The notes below the pieces were generated by a model, which made no database searches, was not told the origin of the DNA, and was given only the letters and a program-made list of their open reading frames with translations. The position numbers and the translations under genes were made by a program. A stretch of DNA of 64,000 nt. Origin: Linnemannia schmuckeri. Taxonomy: Eukaryota; Mortierellomycota; Mortierellomycetes; Mortierellales; Mortierellaceae. The stretch spans positions 744,001 through 808,000 of the forward strand of contig JANATG010000019.1 of the NCBI GenBank assembly GCA_029449235.1. Direction: 5' to 3'. Of this stretch, positions 36,220 through 48,232 are shown piece after piece (the first letter of the stretch is position 1; each line of letters starts with the position of its first letter).

Positions 36220-36390
36220 TCAGTCAATCAGGAGAAAAGTGGGGTGTGTCCAATTGCGAGGGACATTGGCATCTTCATATGGGAACAGATCGAACTTTGG
36301 GCTTGGAACTTGATTTTTGGAGAGGCAGTCGGAAACGATTTTCATTTGATGATCTTTAACATTCTCCATATCATCCACGGGTGAAGACAT
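36220..36390 (-). CDS. Possible small protein, 56 residues, unknown
   Basis: The ATG has a good fungal context (ATTACCACAATGTC) and follows a CT-rich leader like those of the real genes here. The product begins MSSPVDDMENVKDHQMKIVS and is charged, soluble and of normal composition. It is divergent from acyl-CoA oxidase, sharing about 370 bp of upstream DNA. No GTAAGT-like donor lies in the frame, so it is not obviously a first exon. No family is recognised. Confidence 0.35.
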   Translation of the reverse strand: MSSPVDDMENVKDHQMKIVSDCLSKNQVPSPKFDLFPYEDANVPRNWTHPTFLLID

Positions 36391-36449
36391 TGTGGTAATA
36401 TTGTTCGTCCGGAAAGAAGAAACAAGAGACAAGACAAGCGAGGCGTTGT

Positions 36450-36458
36450 TATAAAAAG
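36450..36458 (+). promoter_or_regulatory. Candidate TATA box upstream of acyl-CoA oxidase
   Basis: TATAAAAAG on the plus strand, 314 nt before the acyl-CoA oxidase ATG, followed by a long pyrimidine-rich leader. The distance implies an unusually long 5' UTR or an unrelated motif. Confidence 0.35.
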
Positions 36459-36763
36459 AACAGACTTTAAGAAAAAGTTGATCTTTCTCATTCCTCTTTT
36501 TTTCATTCTTACATCCCTCACTCCTCACCTTCTTCATCCTCATTCATTCCCTCCTCCCATCACTCTCACTCTCTTCTCTCACGCTTTACCCTCCACTCTT
36601 CAACCCCTGGTCACTTTATTTCCGTTAAAGTGAACCTATCAGTGCATAACTCACTACATCATCACCCCTTCTTTTTGATCTGTACCACCCTTGCACACTA
36701 GACGCTTCGTCCCCCTGGATCAACACTTCTACAAACAACAACAAACAACAACAATTACATAAA

Positions 36764-39067
36764 ATGTCCGCCCTCCGCTTCCCAGATCTCCCCCCATCCG
36801 AGCCCCAGGGTGCCGACTTGCTCGCCCAGGAACGCTCCAAGACCACCTTCTCCGTTCACGATCTCTCCAACTACCTCTACGGCGAGGAGTACCTCGAGCG
36901 CCAGGAAAAGTTCCTCGGCCTCATCGAGAACGAGCCTGCCTTTGACAAGTCAAACCGCTACTTCTTGGGCCGCACCGAGCGCTTCGCCGGTGCCCTGAAG
37001 AAGGACTATGCCCTCGTCAAGTTGGCTCAGCAGCAAAAGTGGACCCCCGAGGAGTTCCAGCAGGCCGATATCTTGATTGACGAACCTGGCCCTTTCGGTC
37101 TCCACCGCGGAATGTTCATGCCTACTTTGGTTTCCCAGGGAACTGACGAGCAGCACGAGCTCTTCCTCAAGCCTGCCCTCCGCTATGAGGTCATTGGATG
37201 CTATGCCCAGACTGAGATTGGTCACGGATCCAACGTTCAGGGTATCGAGACCACCGCCACCTACATCCCCGAGACCAACGAGTTTGAGCTTCATACCCCT
37301 TACCTCACTGCCTGTAAGTGGTGGATCGGAGGACTCGGCAAGGCTGCCAACCATGCTGTCGTCATGGCCCGCTTGATCTCCAACGGAAAGGACTATGGTC
37401 CTCACGCCCTCTGCGTTCCCATCCGCTCGATGGAGGATCACACTCTCTTGCCCGGTGTCATGGCCGGAGATATCGGTCCCAAGTTCGGGTAAGGTTTTCT
37501 TTTTGCTCTTCTCAACTTCTTCATGGTCAGCGTGCGATCAGGGTGTGGGCTCCCATCTCTCCTCTCGCTCTCTCAAACATCTCATCCATACGTTCTCAAC
37601 TGACGTTATTTTGATCCACAATCGAAATTCTATTTTACGATGTATTTAGTTTCTAACCTCAATATTTTGTTTGTCGACAATAGTTACAACACAACGGACA
37701 ATGGATGCATGTGGTTCGATCACTACCGTGTGCCTCACATCTCTCTCCTCGCAAAATACTCGAGCATCAAGCCTGGTTCCGGAGAGTACATCAAGCCCCC
37801 CAACTCCAAGCTCTCCTACGGCACCATGGTCCTCATCCGTGCCTCCCTCGTCGGATATGCTCGCATCGGACTTGCCAAGGCCGCCACTATCGCCACCCGC
37901 TACTCGGCCATCCGTCGCCAATTCGTTGACAAGGACCAGCCCAAGAAGATGGGTAAGGAGGTCATCGAGACCCCCGTTCTGGACTACTCCATGCAGCAAT
38001 ACCGTCTCTTCCCTATCATTGCTGCGGCCTATGCCTGCCACTTCACCTCCAAGGAGATGATGCGTCTCTACTACCTCAACATCAAGAACATGGCCTCTGG
38101 AAACTTTTCTCTTTTGGCTGATGTCCACGCCTCGTCCTCGGGATTGAAGTCGCTCACCACCACCATGGCTGCTGCCTCGATCGAGGAGTGCCGTCGTGCC
38201 TGCGGTGGACACGGTTTCTCGTCCTTCTCTGGTCTTCCCCTCATGCTCCAGGACTATGCTCCCAACGTCACTTGGGAGGGAGACAACTATATGATCACCC
38301 AGCAGACCGGTCGCTACTTGTTCAAGTCTTTCCGTGACTTGGTTGCCAAGCGTGCCTCGGGCAAGTTCTCGGCCAGTCAGATCACCAACCCCACCCTGGC
38401 CTACTTGAACACTTACCTCGACAACCCCGACCTCAAGTGCCCCGCCACCACCCCCGCCCAGTTCCACAACCCCGAGATCCAGCTGGCTGCCTACGGCCAC
38501 CGTGCTGCTCACATGGTTGCCGAGATTGTCCACGGCCTCGATGTCGAGAAGCGCTCCTGGAACTCGATGCTCGTCGAGATCTACAACGCCTCAGTCGCTC
38601 ACTGCCAACTGATCCTCGTCCAGAACTTTATTCTCGGTATCCGTGGCGATATGCCCCAGCCCGAGGGTATCGTTGCCACTCCCTTGTCCCCCGCTGCCAA
38701 GGAGGCCTTGACCGATCTCTCGGATCTCTTCGCCCTCCACCAGATCCACAAGCAGCCCGGTGAGTTCTTGACCTCGGGTTACATTGATGCCAAGCAAGTC
38801 TCGATGATGGGCAAGGCCATCATGGATGTCATGGAGAAGAAGATCCGTCCCAACGCTGTTGGTTTCGTCGATGCCTTTGCCTTCCCTGACTACTACCTCA
38901 ACTCGGCTTTGGGTCGATTTGACGGAAAGGTCTATGAAGCTTACACTGAGATGGCCACCCGTGAGCCCATCAACCAGACCGAGGTCATTGAGGGCTATGA
39001 GCAGTACATCAAGCCCTTCACTAACCCCAAGGGTCTCAAGGGCAAGTCTATCCAGGCTCGTCTCTAA
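36764..39067 (+). CDS. Peroxisomal acyl-CoA oxidase
   Basis: Two exons: 36764..37488 and 37684..39067; 702 residues, normal for the family. It catalyses the FAD-dependent first step of peroxisomal beta-oxidation, making trans-2-enoyl-CoA and H2O2. Diagnostic sequence: FMPTLVSQGTDEQHELFLKP, YAQTEIGHGSNVQGIETTAT (FAD/substrate loop), KWWIGGLGKAANHAVVMARL, RYSAIRRQF and the catalytic-Glu segment NVTWEGDNYM (E440), followed by QTGRYLFKS. The C-terminus is QARL; ARL is a permitted PTS1 variant, so peroxisomal import is likely. Codons are strongly C-ending, implying high expression. The neighbouring lipase and phospholipid-related permease do not form an obvious operon-like set with it. Confidence 0.96.
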
Positions 39068-39200
39068 GTCATTATTTAAACATTTTTTTTCCTCCACCAT
39101 TTTGTACAAAGCATTCCCCTTCACCTTCTTTACTTGTAGACAAAAACAAATCATAATAGACGAATATTCATTTTTTGATACCAACTTTCATTATGGTCGC

Positions 39201-39690
39201 GTTTTGTTTTTGCTTTGGTTGTGCTTGGATGTGGTGTTTGGAGCTATGCTTTGGCTTTAGGAAGTGAGTTGATCAATATCGAGTGCAGATACGATAGACA
39301 ATGACTTTTTTTCATATCAAACATGCCGTCATCATGTCTTTTCTTTTGCTTTTGGTCCTCTTGAATGTGGCGTTCGTAAACATGTTTGGCTTTAGGTACG
39401 CGTTGATCAAAATTGTGTGCGGAGCACGATACCTATATTTTTCGATTCTTTATCGACCTTTATTTGGTCCCCTTCCTGGTTATTCTTGAATGCGATAATC
39501 AAAGCTATGCTTCGTTTTGGGTACCTAATGAAAGAGTGCAAATTGCAGGATACAATATTGGGTTTGACAAATCGATCGTATATTGACGCGCGTAATTTTG
39601 TTGCTGATATCAGGGGATTAATGCGCACAGCCCTTAGTTTATGCGCACGTACGCGCGGTTCGATTGTGTGCCATCACCGAGTCTTCTTTT
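39201..39690. repeat. Degenerate tandem repeat, ~125-135 bp unit, about four copies
   Basis: Units can be aligned by TTGGAT/TTGAATG(T/C)G, then GGCTTTAGG or TTTTGGGTAC, then a (GA)GTGC/GTGTGC segment and ACGATA/GGATAC. Anchors fall at about 39225, 39361 and 39486. The GTACGCG...GTGTGC segment recurs at about 39396 and 39649, two periods apart. Confidence 0.6.
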
Positions 39691-42600
39691 TTTTATCAAT
39701 CGCGCAAAGACACGAAGGCGTAGAAAAAGTTTCAGCAAGAAACTAGATGTGACGGATTCGATGGTAATAATGGTTCCCTCCTTTTTTTTTTTTTGACTAC
39801 ATGGACGACGGAGGCTGTGATTGTGTGCTGTTTGGTGTTCACCTATTTATTTCTTCTCAGCCCCTAATTCTGATTTTCCTAGTAGTAGTACATCTTATTG
39901 CGCAATTAAAGAATCGAATCACCTTCGTTTATTTTGCATCCGAGGTGGTCAATTTCGGTTGTCTTTTCTTTATTTTACCATTTTTTTTTCGTCATTCACA
40001 AATGCCATATTCTATTTCCTTCTTATATAAGGGCATTTGCGAGGCATGGCACTTTCAAAGGGATCCGCGTGGGGGTCCATGGCAGCTTGTGAACCTTTTT
40101 AATTTTCGTAATGTCAAACTAGCGATGAAAGCGCTTTTGACTTGCGCGTTTTCATTCAAATTCGAGCGTATTGATAGAGGAGTAAGTGTGACAAAGCCTG
40201 CAAGAGGACGACCCGCTGATAGGTCAACAAAAGCGTCGACTTTCTCCACTTCCTTTCTTGTCTCTCCTTTCTTCGGGTTTGTACCAGATTTTGAAATAGA
40301 GACCTTGGGACGATCACTGAGCACCACAAGTCAATGATTTTATCCTTTGTCAACTCGGCTTTTCATTATTTTAAAAAGAGGCGTACTCCGATTTCATAAG
40401 AATAACTGGGTGTCACCCTGGTCTGCTAGAATACCTTTGTGGACCTTTCCTAGACAGCCATCCTCTCACCTATGATTGCTTGAGAGTGGAGCTGAAGATG
40501 CCAGATAGTCGTAATCGTAAATCCCGATATGTTCAACATTATACATTTCTTTTTTTCTCACATTTACGATCGTGGTTGTAGTCAGTTTCCTTATATACCA
40601 TCCATGAAAAGACCATTTCAAAGGATCTCCTTTAGTGCTTAGGATTGTACCTCTCTACCCTCATTAAGCCACCCTGAGACAACGATAGGTACTCTTCATC
40701 TCGATTGCTTTTGTTTGATGCTTCTAGAAATGGTGCACGGGATGAATGCATTGGACCGTCTTCTTTTTTTAAAGCTTCGCATTTTTTCCAGTCATTTTGC
40801 CTGCAAGACCATTCGAACGCTTGGATATGGTCTTTCCTCGATTAAATTTTGGTTTAATTCTCACTTTGCGCTTATGGACATTTTTTTACAGCTACTTGCG
40901 GATAGAGAAACCGGATCTTCTCGTCGATCTCGAACACAACTTCTCCGATCGTACCCGCGACAATTATAGGATGTTTTGTTGTTGATCATCAATATACACA
41001 CATTTTTCATCAAATCCAGCTAGGATATCCGATTCCGACTTTTCCAGCCTTTCATGACAAACTTCATTAAGCAAGATAGGACGTTTTCTGGTTTTATATC
41101 ACCGCCCTTTGACTGGGGAGAATCCATTCCTCCCTATTTCTATATATTTTATTCATGGATACGTATAAAACTCATTGACTCCGCTCACTTTGTTGCGATG
41201 TGATACGAATAAAATTGCACGGAGCGCGATGAGTAAGTCTGACAAAATGTGCTCTAGGCTTTAAAAACTGTCCTCATACTCGCAAACCCTCGACTTGGGC
41301 TTTCATCGACTTTTTTTTTAAAAAAAATAGAGGATCGTTGGAATTGCAGATGATCTCCTTCAATGACAGATTTACCAAGATCTGCACTTTCCGGCGCATG
41401 CGTTGTCTGCCTGCAAACAGATGTGCGTGCGCTCCATGGGGCTTGAAGTGTTTTTATCCAAGGTCGCATTTTTTTTTTGAATAAAGGTAGTTCCGTTTAT
41501 ATATCTGCATCTAAGTGCCCGGAGGCTTGTGAACACCGTCAAAGCTCATATTCATCGTTTGGAATCCCTCTAACATTTGCGATATACACCTTTTATTATA
41601 TGCTACTGTCTCTTTTCCGTTCAATCTTTTGAAATATTTCAATTTTTTAAAATACTGGTTGCAGGCAATGTTTGAGGCGTAGAGGACTGAAGGTGATATG
41701 GATATAGTTCTGGGAAATAGTGCCTTGACGATATCTATTTCACCTATCAATACTCATCTACCGTTTTCGAGGGCGAGCGATACGTGAATCTCGAAACCCG
41801 TGTACCTTTGAATGTCCCTCCACGCGTTTGAGTAGCTGCACCTTTTCTTTTGTTTTCAATGGCAAATAAAAACGTGGGAGAATATAGCATAACTATGGAC
41901 GCACTCTCATCTGGCACTGCTTTTCCTATTCTCAATACAACTCATGATATATAGCTTTCGTCTCTATCTGACACGATACCGGTCTAGCGATACAATCGGA
42001 TAGAAATAACATCTAAAAGTAGCAACGGGTTTCGCAAGCTGCAAGAAAAATGCCACTCTGTGCATTAGCTACCCATATTCCTTTTTTTTTTTCTTTTTTC
42101 TTTTATTATTTTTTTTCCGTCAGAAGATTAAATATATCGCGGTGATTTGTGAGATAAATGAAATTCGACACTCTTGAATGCGAAGATAAGTCGACTATGC
42201 GGAGAACGATCGATTTTTTGCGGAACAAAAGGCAAGGTGTCTTTTTACGAAATGAAGTTGCATGAGAGAAAGGAAAAGGCAAGGTAACGAAGAAAGACTA
42301 CAGGGTTGCGGTGAAAAAAAAAAGGCATGGATCCCGTGGTGGATTGATGGGATTTTGAAAGTGCAGCTGGCTATGTTCTTGCCATCACTATTTTTTTTTT
42401 AATGTAACGCGTGTTCGCGACGACGCGTTTCTGAGCGCGTTACATCAATGCCGATCATTTGATAAAAAAATTCATGAGCGCATTTTTTTTCTTTGGTGCC
42501 TTCATTTTTGCTTTTAGTGATCAATAAGAGGGAAGTAGAGAGTTAGTGTTCAAACAAAAAGTACGACTTTTTTATTGGTGTGTATTTCTGTACAATATTA

Positions 42601-42660
42601 CAAAGAAAAAGAAAGAAAGATAGAAAGACAGAAAGATGGAAAGATAGAAAGATAGAAAGG
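42601..42660. repeat. (GAAA/GATA)n purine microsatellite
   Basis: Imperfect run of AAAGA, GATAGAAA and GACAGAAA units directly beyond the 3' end of the allantoicase gene. Confidence 0.9.
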
Positions 42661-42745
42661 GGAAGTAACGACAAGAAGAAAAAAAAGATAATTAAAATAT
42701 GTTTTTACAAGGATGGGGCGGGGTGGGGGGGAGAGGGAGGGACAT

Positions 42746-44030
42746 TTAAGCACGAACGGTAGGCTCATGCTTGCGAATGTTCCAGGTATTCTCATCCTCC
42801 AACTCCTGACGCAATCCAATCAACGAATCTTCAGGCTGCACCGCAGGTAACTGCGCCGCGCCCCAGATCCTCACACGCTTAATACCACCATCAGGGATCA
42901 TGATCACCCTGATGGTTGCAATCCGTCTGTCCGTCAAATCGCCTGCAATCTCGAAAAAGTTTTGACGATGGGGGAGGAGGGGTCTTTGGTCGAGGAGCAT
43001 GATGGGCTCATCGGATCCAATCTCGAAGCCTGCGATGGACACGGCCTTGGGGGCGTTACCCTTGTAGTGAGCAGTATCGACTTCGATGGAAGCAACATGT
43101 CCAGGGCGACCGAGTTTGATGACAGCGAAATCGACGTGACCAGGGGTGCGAGACCGGCGGGTCTCCCAGCCGTCCGACATATCGTGTCCTCGTCCGGGGA
43201 GAAGCATGTTGGAAGGATGACCGTAATGGGCGTCCGAGAACTCGGTGACGGTCGAGCCAGAAGAGATAGCGGCAAGGTCGTACATTTCATGCTTGTTCTC
43301 TGGGAAAATGGTCTGCAACTGACCATAGACTCGGAAACGCGAAAGACCACCATCAGGGTACATACAAAGCCTCACATGCGTGAAAATCTCTTCGCTGGGC
43401 TTGTCAAACTTGTACCCATGACGGACATTCGCCTCCAAGGCCGATTTTTCCAAGAGAGGGACCCACTCCACACCGGCCCACTGTTCATGTGTACGCGGCT
43501 TAGTCTTGCAGGCATTCGACATATCCTTGAACCCCTCGACAGAAACAAAGGGTGCATGGTTACCGGTCAAGAAAGCAGTATCGACTTCAAAGCCTTCAAT
43601 GGTTCCCGGGTGAGCGAGTTCAATGACACACCAGTCATAATGGGCGTTATGACGACGAGTTTGCCAGCCATCGAACCAAGCGCCCGAGGGGACGAAGTGG
43701 TGAGGGCGGGAGATGGGCACGTGGGCGGAGAGGAGGTTCTGGGCCTCGGCGAACCATTCATCGGTGACGGTTAGGACCTTGCCTCCACGCTTGGAGACTG
43801 CCAAGTCTAAATTTTTCGAAGGAGGGGAAAAGGAAGGGATGAATGTTAGAACTTAGAGTTAGACAAGAGAAGGTGGGACAAATAATTGGAGGAATGTGGC
43901 CAGTGAGTAAGGATAGAAATGAAATGCGAGGAAAGCGAGGATGAAAAAAGTTACCGATGCAATCCTTGAAGGTCTCTTCAATCTTGTCAGCCTTGACGAC
44001 CTGATGGGGAAGGGCAGGAATCTTGGCCAT
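42746..44030 (-). CDS. Allantoicase (allantoate amidinohydrolase)
   Basis: Two exons: 44030..43955 and 43806..42746; 378 residues. It hydrolyses allantoate to ureidoglycolate and urea in purine catabolism. The protein shows the duplicated allantoicase module: first half VTDEWFAEAQNLL, GAWFDGWQTRRHN, YDWCVIELAHPGTIEGFEVD, TAFLTGNHAPFVSVEGF; second half SDAHYGHPSNMLLPGRGHDM, SDGWETRRSR, DFAVIKLGRPGHVASIEVDT, AHYKGNAPKAVSIAGFE. Both halves end in a 'THVRLCMYPDGG' or 'ATIRVIMIPDGGI' strand. The length fits fungal Dal2 proteins. No other purine-catabolism gene is seen nearby. Confidence 0.96.
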
Positions 44031-45327
44031 TGTTGGAGGTTTGTGTTTTGTTTGGGTTGTGTAGGGGAAAGGAGGGAAAGGCCTGTTGTGTATGGATAGG
44101 AAGTGTGTGTGATTCGTTTGACTAGATGAGGTAGATAAAAGAAAGAATGGAAATGTTGTTGTGGATGTAGATATGGATAATTGTGGAGATGTTGATGTTG
44201 ATGATGAAGAAAAAAAGAGGACACAATGCTCCCTTTATATATGGCTGTAGATATCCGATGACCAACCTACTAACCGGGACCAAGGATGTCTTTGAATTGT
44301 CGTCGTTCGGATAGTTCCCCAGAGAGGTGAAGGATATGAGATGTCGCTCAGCCGTCACCTCCAGACTCACTTCTGCAATAAGGCTAGCTAGTAGTAGTGG
44401 TAGTGGTAGTGGCAAGAAAGAACACGATGATGTAAACCCACAGAACAATGCCGATCCTGTCGTCCTCCAACGGCATGATTGTGTCCCCAGTTTGTCTGAC
44501 AAGGACGATGTCAGAGTGCATTTACAATTCTTTACTGTGAGTGGTTCCTGCCGTTTGTCTTGATTATATCTGAGCGTATCTGTGTAACCTCTTGCCATAA
44601 GTGGCTTGTCCCAGTAAGTGTTTTCTGTCTCATTCCTCAAATCAAGGCAACCCGATCTTATTTTCTAAGCCATTGTCCAAATCGAGGCAATGGGGGGAAC
44701 TGCCGCCCAAGACAAGCAAGACGAGAAACATTGTTCGCTCCGATCCAAATGCGGGACACAACACACAAAACACATACGCCTCCTCTACCCCTATCTCCAT
44801 GTAGCATATACTCTTTCTTCCCGTCACTGCACCTGTCCAGTCATCATCCTACAGCAAACAAGTTGTGTTGTTGTGTCACATTTGTGTGTGTTCGTTTACT
44901 CGAACCGTTAGCTGCCGTTGGTTGTCTGCACTCATCCTTTGTTTTGCACTGTAAAAAATCCCGCTTTTGGATTGCACAACCGCAAAGATCCCTTCTCCTT
45001 GGCTTCAGTCTTTTTTTTTTTTTGGAGTTCATATACACTTCCCAACCAAACTTCCCTTGGTTTCTCCTTTTTACTGTCTCCCGTACTTCGCTTGTGGTAC
45101 GCATCTGTCGTGTCTCGTAGAAAACCCATTGAAGCATTCGTACTTGTTATGAATGTAATCTTTTTGTTTTTTAATAATGTAGCAGATGTAATAAAACAAA
45201 AGAAAAAAGTGAAAGCTATGTGATGAATGTGTATGGAACAAAAGAAGAACAGATGGAATAAAAAAGAAATGACGAAGAAGTAATATGAAAACAATCCTCC
45301 TCCTAGGTTACTAGAAGGAAAAATCGC
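44031..45327. other. Intergenic region, allantoicase promoter and CYP51 3' end
   Basis: The proximal 250 bp is the allantoicase upstream region, with a TATA box and a GT-rich leader. The remainder is the CYP51 3' flank, AT-rich near 45150-45300 with AATAAAA at 45188-45194 and 45257-45263. Open frames here are low-complexity. No gene is seen. Confidence 0.5.
44234..44241 (-). promoter_or_regulatory. TATA box of the allantoicase gene
   Basis: TATATAAA on the minus strand, about 204 nt upstream of the allantoicase ATG. Confidence 0.5.
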
Positions 45328-47142
45328 TTACTTCCGGGGAGTGTAATTGATCTCAACGGGCAATACTGGCTGAACAAACATCTTTGTAAAGTCCTGGCCA
45401 GGCATACCCTTCTCAGTCAACGAAAGATCATACATCCTCACAAACGTCGAAATAACCGTCTTCAACTGGACATAGGCAAAGGTCTCACCAATGCAACGAT
45501 GACGACCGGCGCCAAAGGGCAAGTTGGGGTTCCTGGCTCCACCACCGGCAATCTTTCCGAATCCGTAGTCGATCGACTCGCCAGACTCTTCCTCGTTGAT
45601 GTTTTCCCAGCGGTGAGGGTCGAAGGTCATGGCGTTCTTGTAGAACTGTTCATCGACCTGAGTGGCAATGGGCGAGGCGGCAATGTAGTTGCCCTTGGGG
45701 ATAACGTAGTCGGTTCCTGGGAAAGTAATGGGACGGATGACCTTGCGGAGGATCATGATAATTGGAGGGCGGAGACGGAGGGTTTCGCGGATGACGTTCT
45801 CGAGGAGGGTCATGTTCTTCATGGCGTCAAAGGAGAGAGGGGTATCAAGCGAGCCGAGGACGTCCTTCTGCTCTGCGAGGAGCTCCTTGATCAGATGGGG
45901 GTTCTCGGCGAGGTGGAGGAGGGCCCAAGTGGCGGTGGTCGAGGAAGTGTGCTGGCCGGCCATGAGAAGAGCAATCATCAAGTGGCAGGCGTCAACATCC
46001 GTGAAGGGGGTGCCGTCCTTGTAGGTCTGGTTGAGGAGCGATTGGAGCATGTCGGTCTTGTCAGTGATGTTGTTGGCGCGGCGCTCTTCAATGACCTGCC
46101 TGAAGATGTTGCGCATCTTGATGTGGGCGTTGTCGCGGCGGAAGTACGAAGGGAGGGGGAGCCATTCGAAGAACATGTTGATGGGCTGGAAACCGTCATC
46201 CAAATCGTGATACAACTGAGCGACTATTAAAGTTGTATTGTGGGACAGAAATGGGCAAGGTTAGTATCGACAATTTCCTTTTTTTTTGATCCATGTCTGC
46301 TTGTCTGGGTTGTGTGCTTTGTCCAGGTATGTGTGAGAGCGTTTTTCTCTGTCTCCTGCTAATCTCGTTTTAATCTTCTGTGTTCTATTCTCTTTGTACG
46401 ACAAAAGCTCCTGTTCCACTGCATAGAAACAATCATGAAGGGATGGAAATATAGTAACAATAATGCACAGAGAAATGGAAAACGTACCAGAGTCATCCAT
46501 GAGAGCGCGGATCTCAGGACCCATAAGGGTGCGGGAAGCAGTGTTGATGATCAACTCGCCCATAGCCTTGAAAAGATCGCCACGTCCACCGGTCTTGTTG
46601 TTCCATCTCTGAAAGTAGTTCCTGGTCTCCTCCTCGATCTCGGGCACGTAAGCGCGAAAGGCATCGTTGGACATGCCCCACTTGACAAACTTCTTCTGCT
46701 CCATCAACATGTGGTTAGGGCAATCATACACAACTCCCTTTCCAAACACGGGTGTGGTGAGAGGCTTGTAGGACTCTTCAGCAGAGACATCGGCCAACTT
46801 GGCGTTGAAGACAAAGTTGTTGCCCTCGACACCCAAGCAGACGGTGAACTTGCGACCAACCATGGTATAGGTAAAGACATCGCCGTACTTCTTGCGGTTG
46901 TCAGCATAGAACTTGAGGGGGTTGACACTGAAGGCGATGGCGGAGCCGAGGTAAGGGATCCAGTAAGGGACCTCGGGGGGCGCGTTCTTGTCGACGTTGA
47001 TCCGTTGGCCGATTTGAGTCAGGATGAGGATGACGGCGATGCCGATAGCGAGAGTGGAGAGGATCTGGGTGAAGTTGGCGGGGTTAGTGAGGTGTGCGGC
47101 CAGGGACTGAAGACCCTGGACCAGCTGGACGATGATGGCCAT
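45328..47142 (-). CDS. ERG11: Lanosterol 14-alpha-demethylase, cytochrome P450 CYP51
   Basis: Two exons: 47142..46488 and 46223..45328; 516 residues. An N-terminal membrane anchor (~28-42, ILSTLAIGIAVILIL) is followed by PPEVPYWIPYLGSAIAFSVN. CYP51 signatures include the B' region YKPLTTPVFGKGVVYDCPN (Tyr at 139), the I-helix AGQHTSSTTATWALLHLAE, ExxR in ETLRLRPP (365-368), and the heme loop LPFGAGRHRCIGE (Cys 462). It removes the sterol 14-alpha-methyl group in the ER on the way to ergosterol and is the azole drug target. The length and single intron are unremarkable. A TATA box lies about 110-125 nt upstream. Confidence 0.97.
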
Positions 47143-47253
47143 GATGTCGTCGTCGGGGGATCGGAGGAGGGAGGAGGTGAGAGGTGATGAGAAGAAAGAG
47201 GAATGGGAAAAAAGAAGAGAAAAGAAGATGGGAATGAGCGGTCCTCTCGGACT

Positions 47254-47266
47254 TTTTATATATATA
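47254..47266 (-). promoter_or_regulatory. TATA box of the CYP51 gene
   Basis: TATATATATAAAA on the minus strand, about 112-124 nt before the CYP51 ATG, with a CT-rich leader between (minus-strand reading). Confidence 0.65.
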
Positions 47267-48230
47267 GCGAGAGTAGCGGGTACTTGGTTGGTTCAGTTGG
47301 TCCCAGCCCTCTTTTTTTTTTTTTTGTTTTTGAAGAGCAAAGTCAAAGAGAAAAGCAAAGCCAGCTTGTGAGGAGATAGACCCCAGGCCAATGTTGTTGT
47401 TGTTTATTCGTAACAATTGACGAATTCTCCTGTGCGATTCCCGTCGAGGGGATCGAGCCCATTTCTCACACTGGAAGACTGATGGTGCCTGAAAAAATAC
47501 GAGAAAAAAAAATCTTGATTTATCATTTCCTGGCGTCTGATTGGCTGCATCAAAGATCACCTTCTTTTTGTGTTCCCTCTCTCCTCTCTCTCTCTTCTCT
47601 TCTTTTTTTCTTCGCTGAGCTGGCTTCGTTATCGCACTCTCTCTGGACTGAAGTAGTGAGTGGCCTACGGACAAACACACTGTTGGCAATCAAACAAGCC
47701 TACTTCTCTCTCTCGTCTCACTTCTTTCTCTCACTTCACCCCGCTCGCTCGCTCGCTCCCGCAGGGCTGTAACTGAACTAGACAGTCTCCCTCCCTCACT
47801 TCGTCGTCACTCCCTCGTCAAATGTCCTCAACATGATGTGCCAAACAAACATCCTACTACAAACAATCAAAAAAAAAAAAAAAAAAACATATCCATATAT
47901 CTGTTGCCTATTTGCCTTCCAAGAAGGAACAAAAAATAAAAAGTGGCATGATACAACACCTGCACGGGCATTTGACAACAACCTCTTTTCGGATATCCCA
48001 GATCTGACACAAAGACAACAGCAATTGAGCAGCAAACGCCCACCGCCACAATGGTACGACGCTCACCTTTCATTACTGTCCACGGTGTACAATCGAACAA
48101 AATGAACCACCGATCCCGCCACTCTTTTCTTCGTTCCCCCTCCTATCGGTCCTTATCCTCCGGGGTGGTCAAAGTGTCCCAAAAAAGACAACTATGATCC
48201 GGGAAACGCTGCCTGTTTATTATGTCTCGG

Positions 48231-48232
<2 letters not shown>

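Larger units (their letters stand above)
34687..36763. other. Intergenic region, DENND6-like 3' end and acyl-CoA oxidase promoter
   Basis: Contains a (CCACCA)-rich stretch at about 34730-34760 and a run of 21 T at 35075-35095. Purine-rich sequence at 35540-36240 gives way to a pyrimidine-rich leader at 36480-36620 before the acyl-CoA oxidase start. A 56-codon frame (36220-36390, minus) is listed separately. Confidence 0.5.
39068..42745. other. Gene-free, AT-rich 3.7-kb region with decayed repeats
   Basis: The longest stretch after acyl-CoA oxidase without a convincing gene. It looks more AT-rich than its neighbours. Degenerate tandem repeats of about 125-135 bp lie at 39201-39690. Open frames (for example 178 codons at 39801-40337) show no family, no codon bias and no splice context. 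A hairpin-like palindrome (GTAACGCG...CGCGTTAC) lies at about 42405-42443. This may be decayed mobile or satellite DNA; I could not identify a transposon. Confidence 0.5.

Noticed and set aside
39655..39668. GGTTCGATTGT, resembling a tRNA B box
   Set aside because: It is part of the degenerate tandem repeat and has no A box or acceptor stem.
39801..40337. 178-codon plus-strand open frame in the gene-free region
   Set aside because: AT-rich, no codon bias, no recognisable domain or promoter.
42962..43774. 270-codon plus-strand open frame opposite allantoicase
   Set aside because: Antisense shadow of a conserved exon; no promoter or homology.
45499..46230. 243-codon plus-strand open frame opposite CYP51
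   Set aside because: Antisense shadow caused by codon bias in the CYP51 exon.
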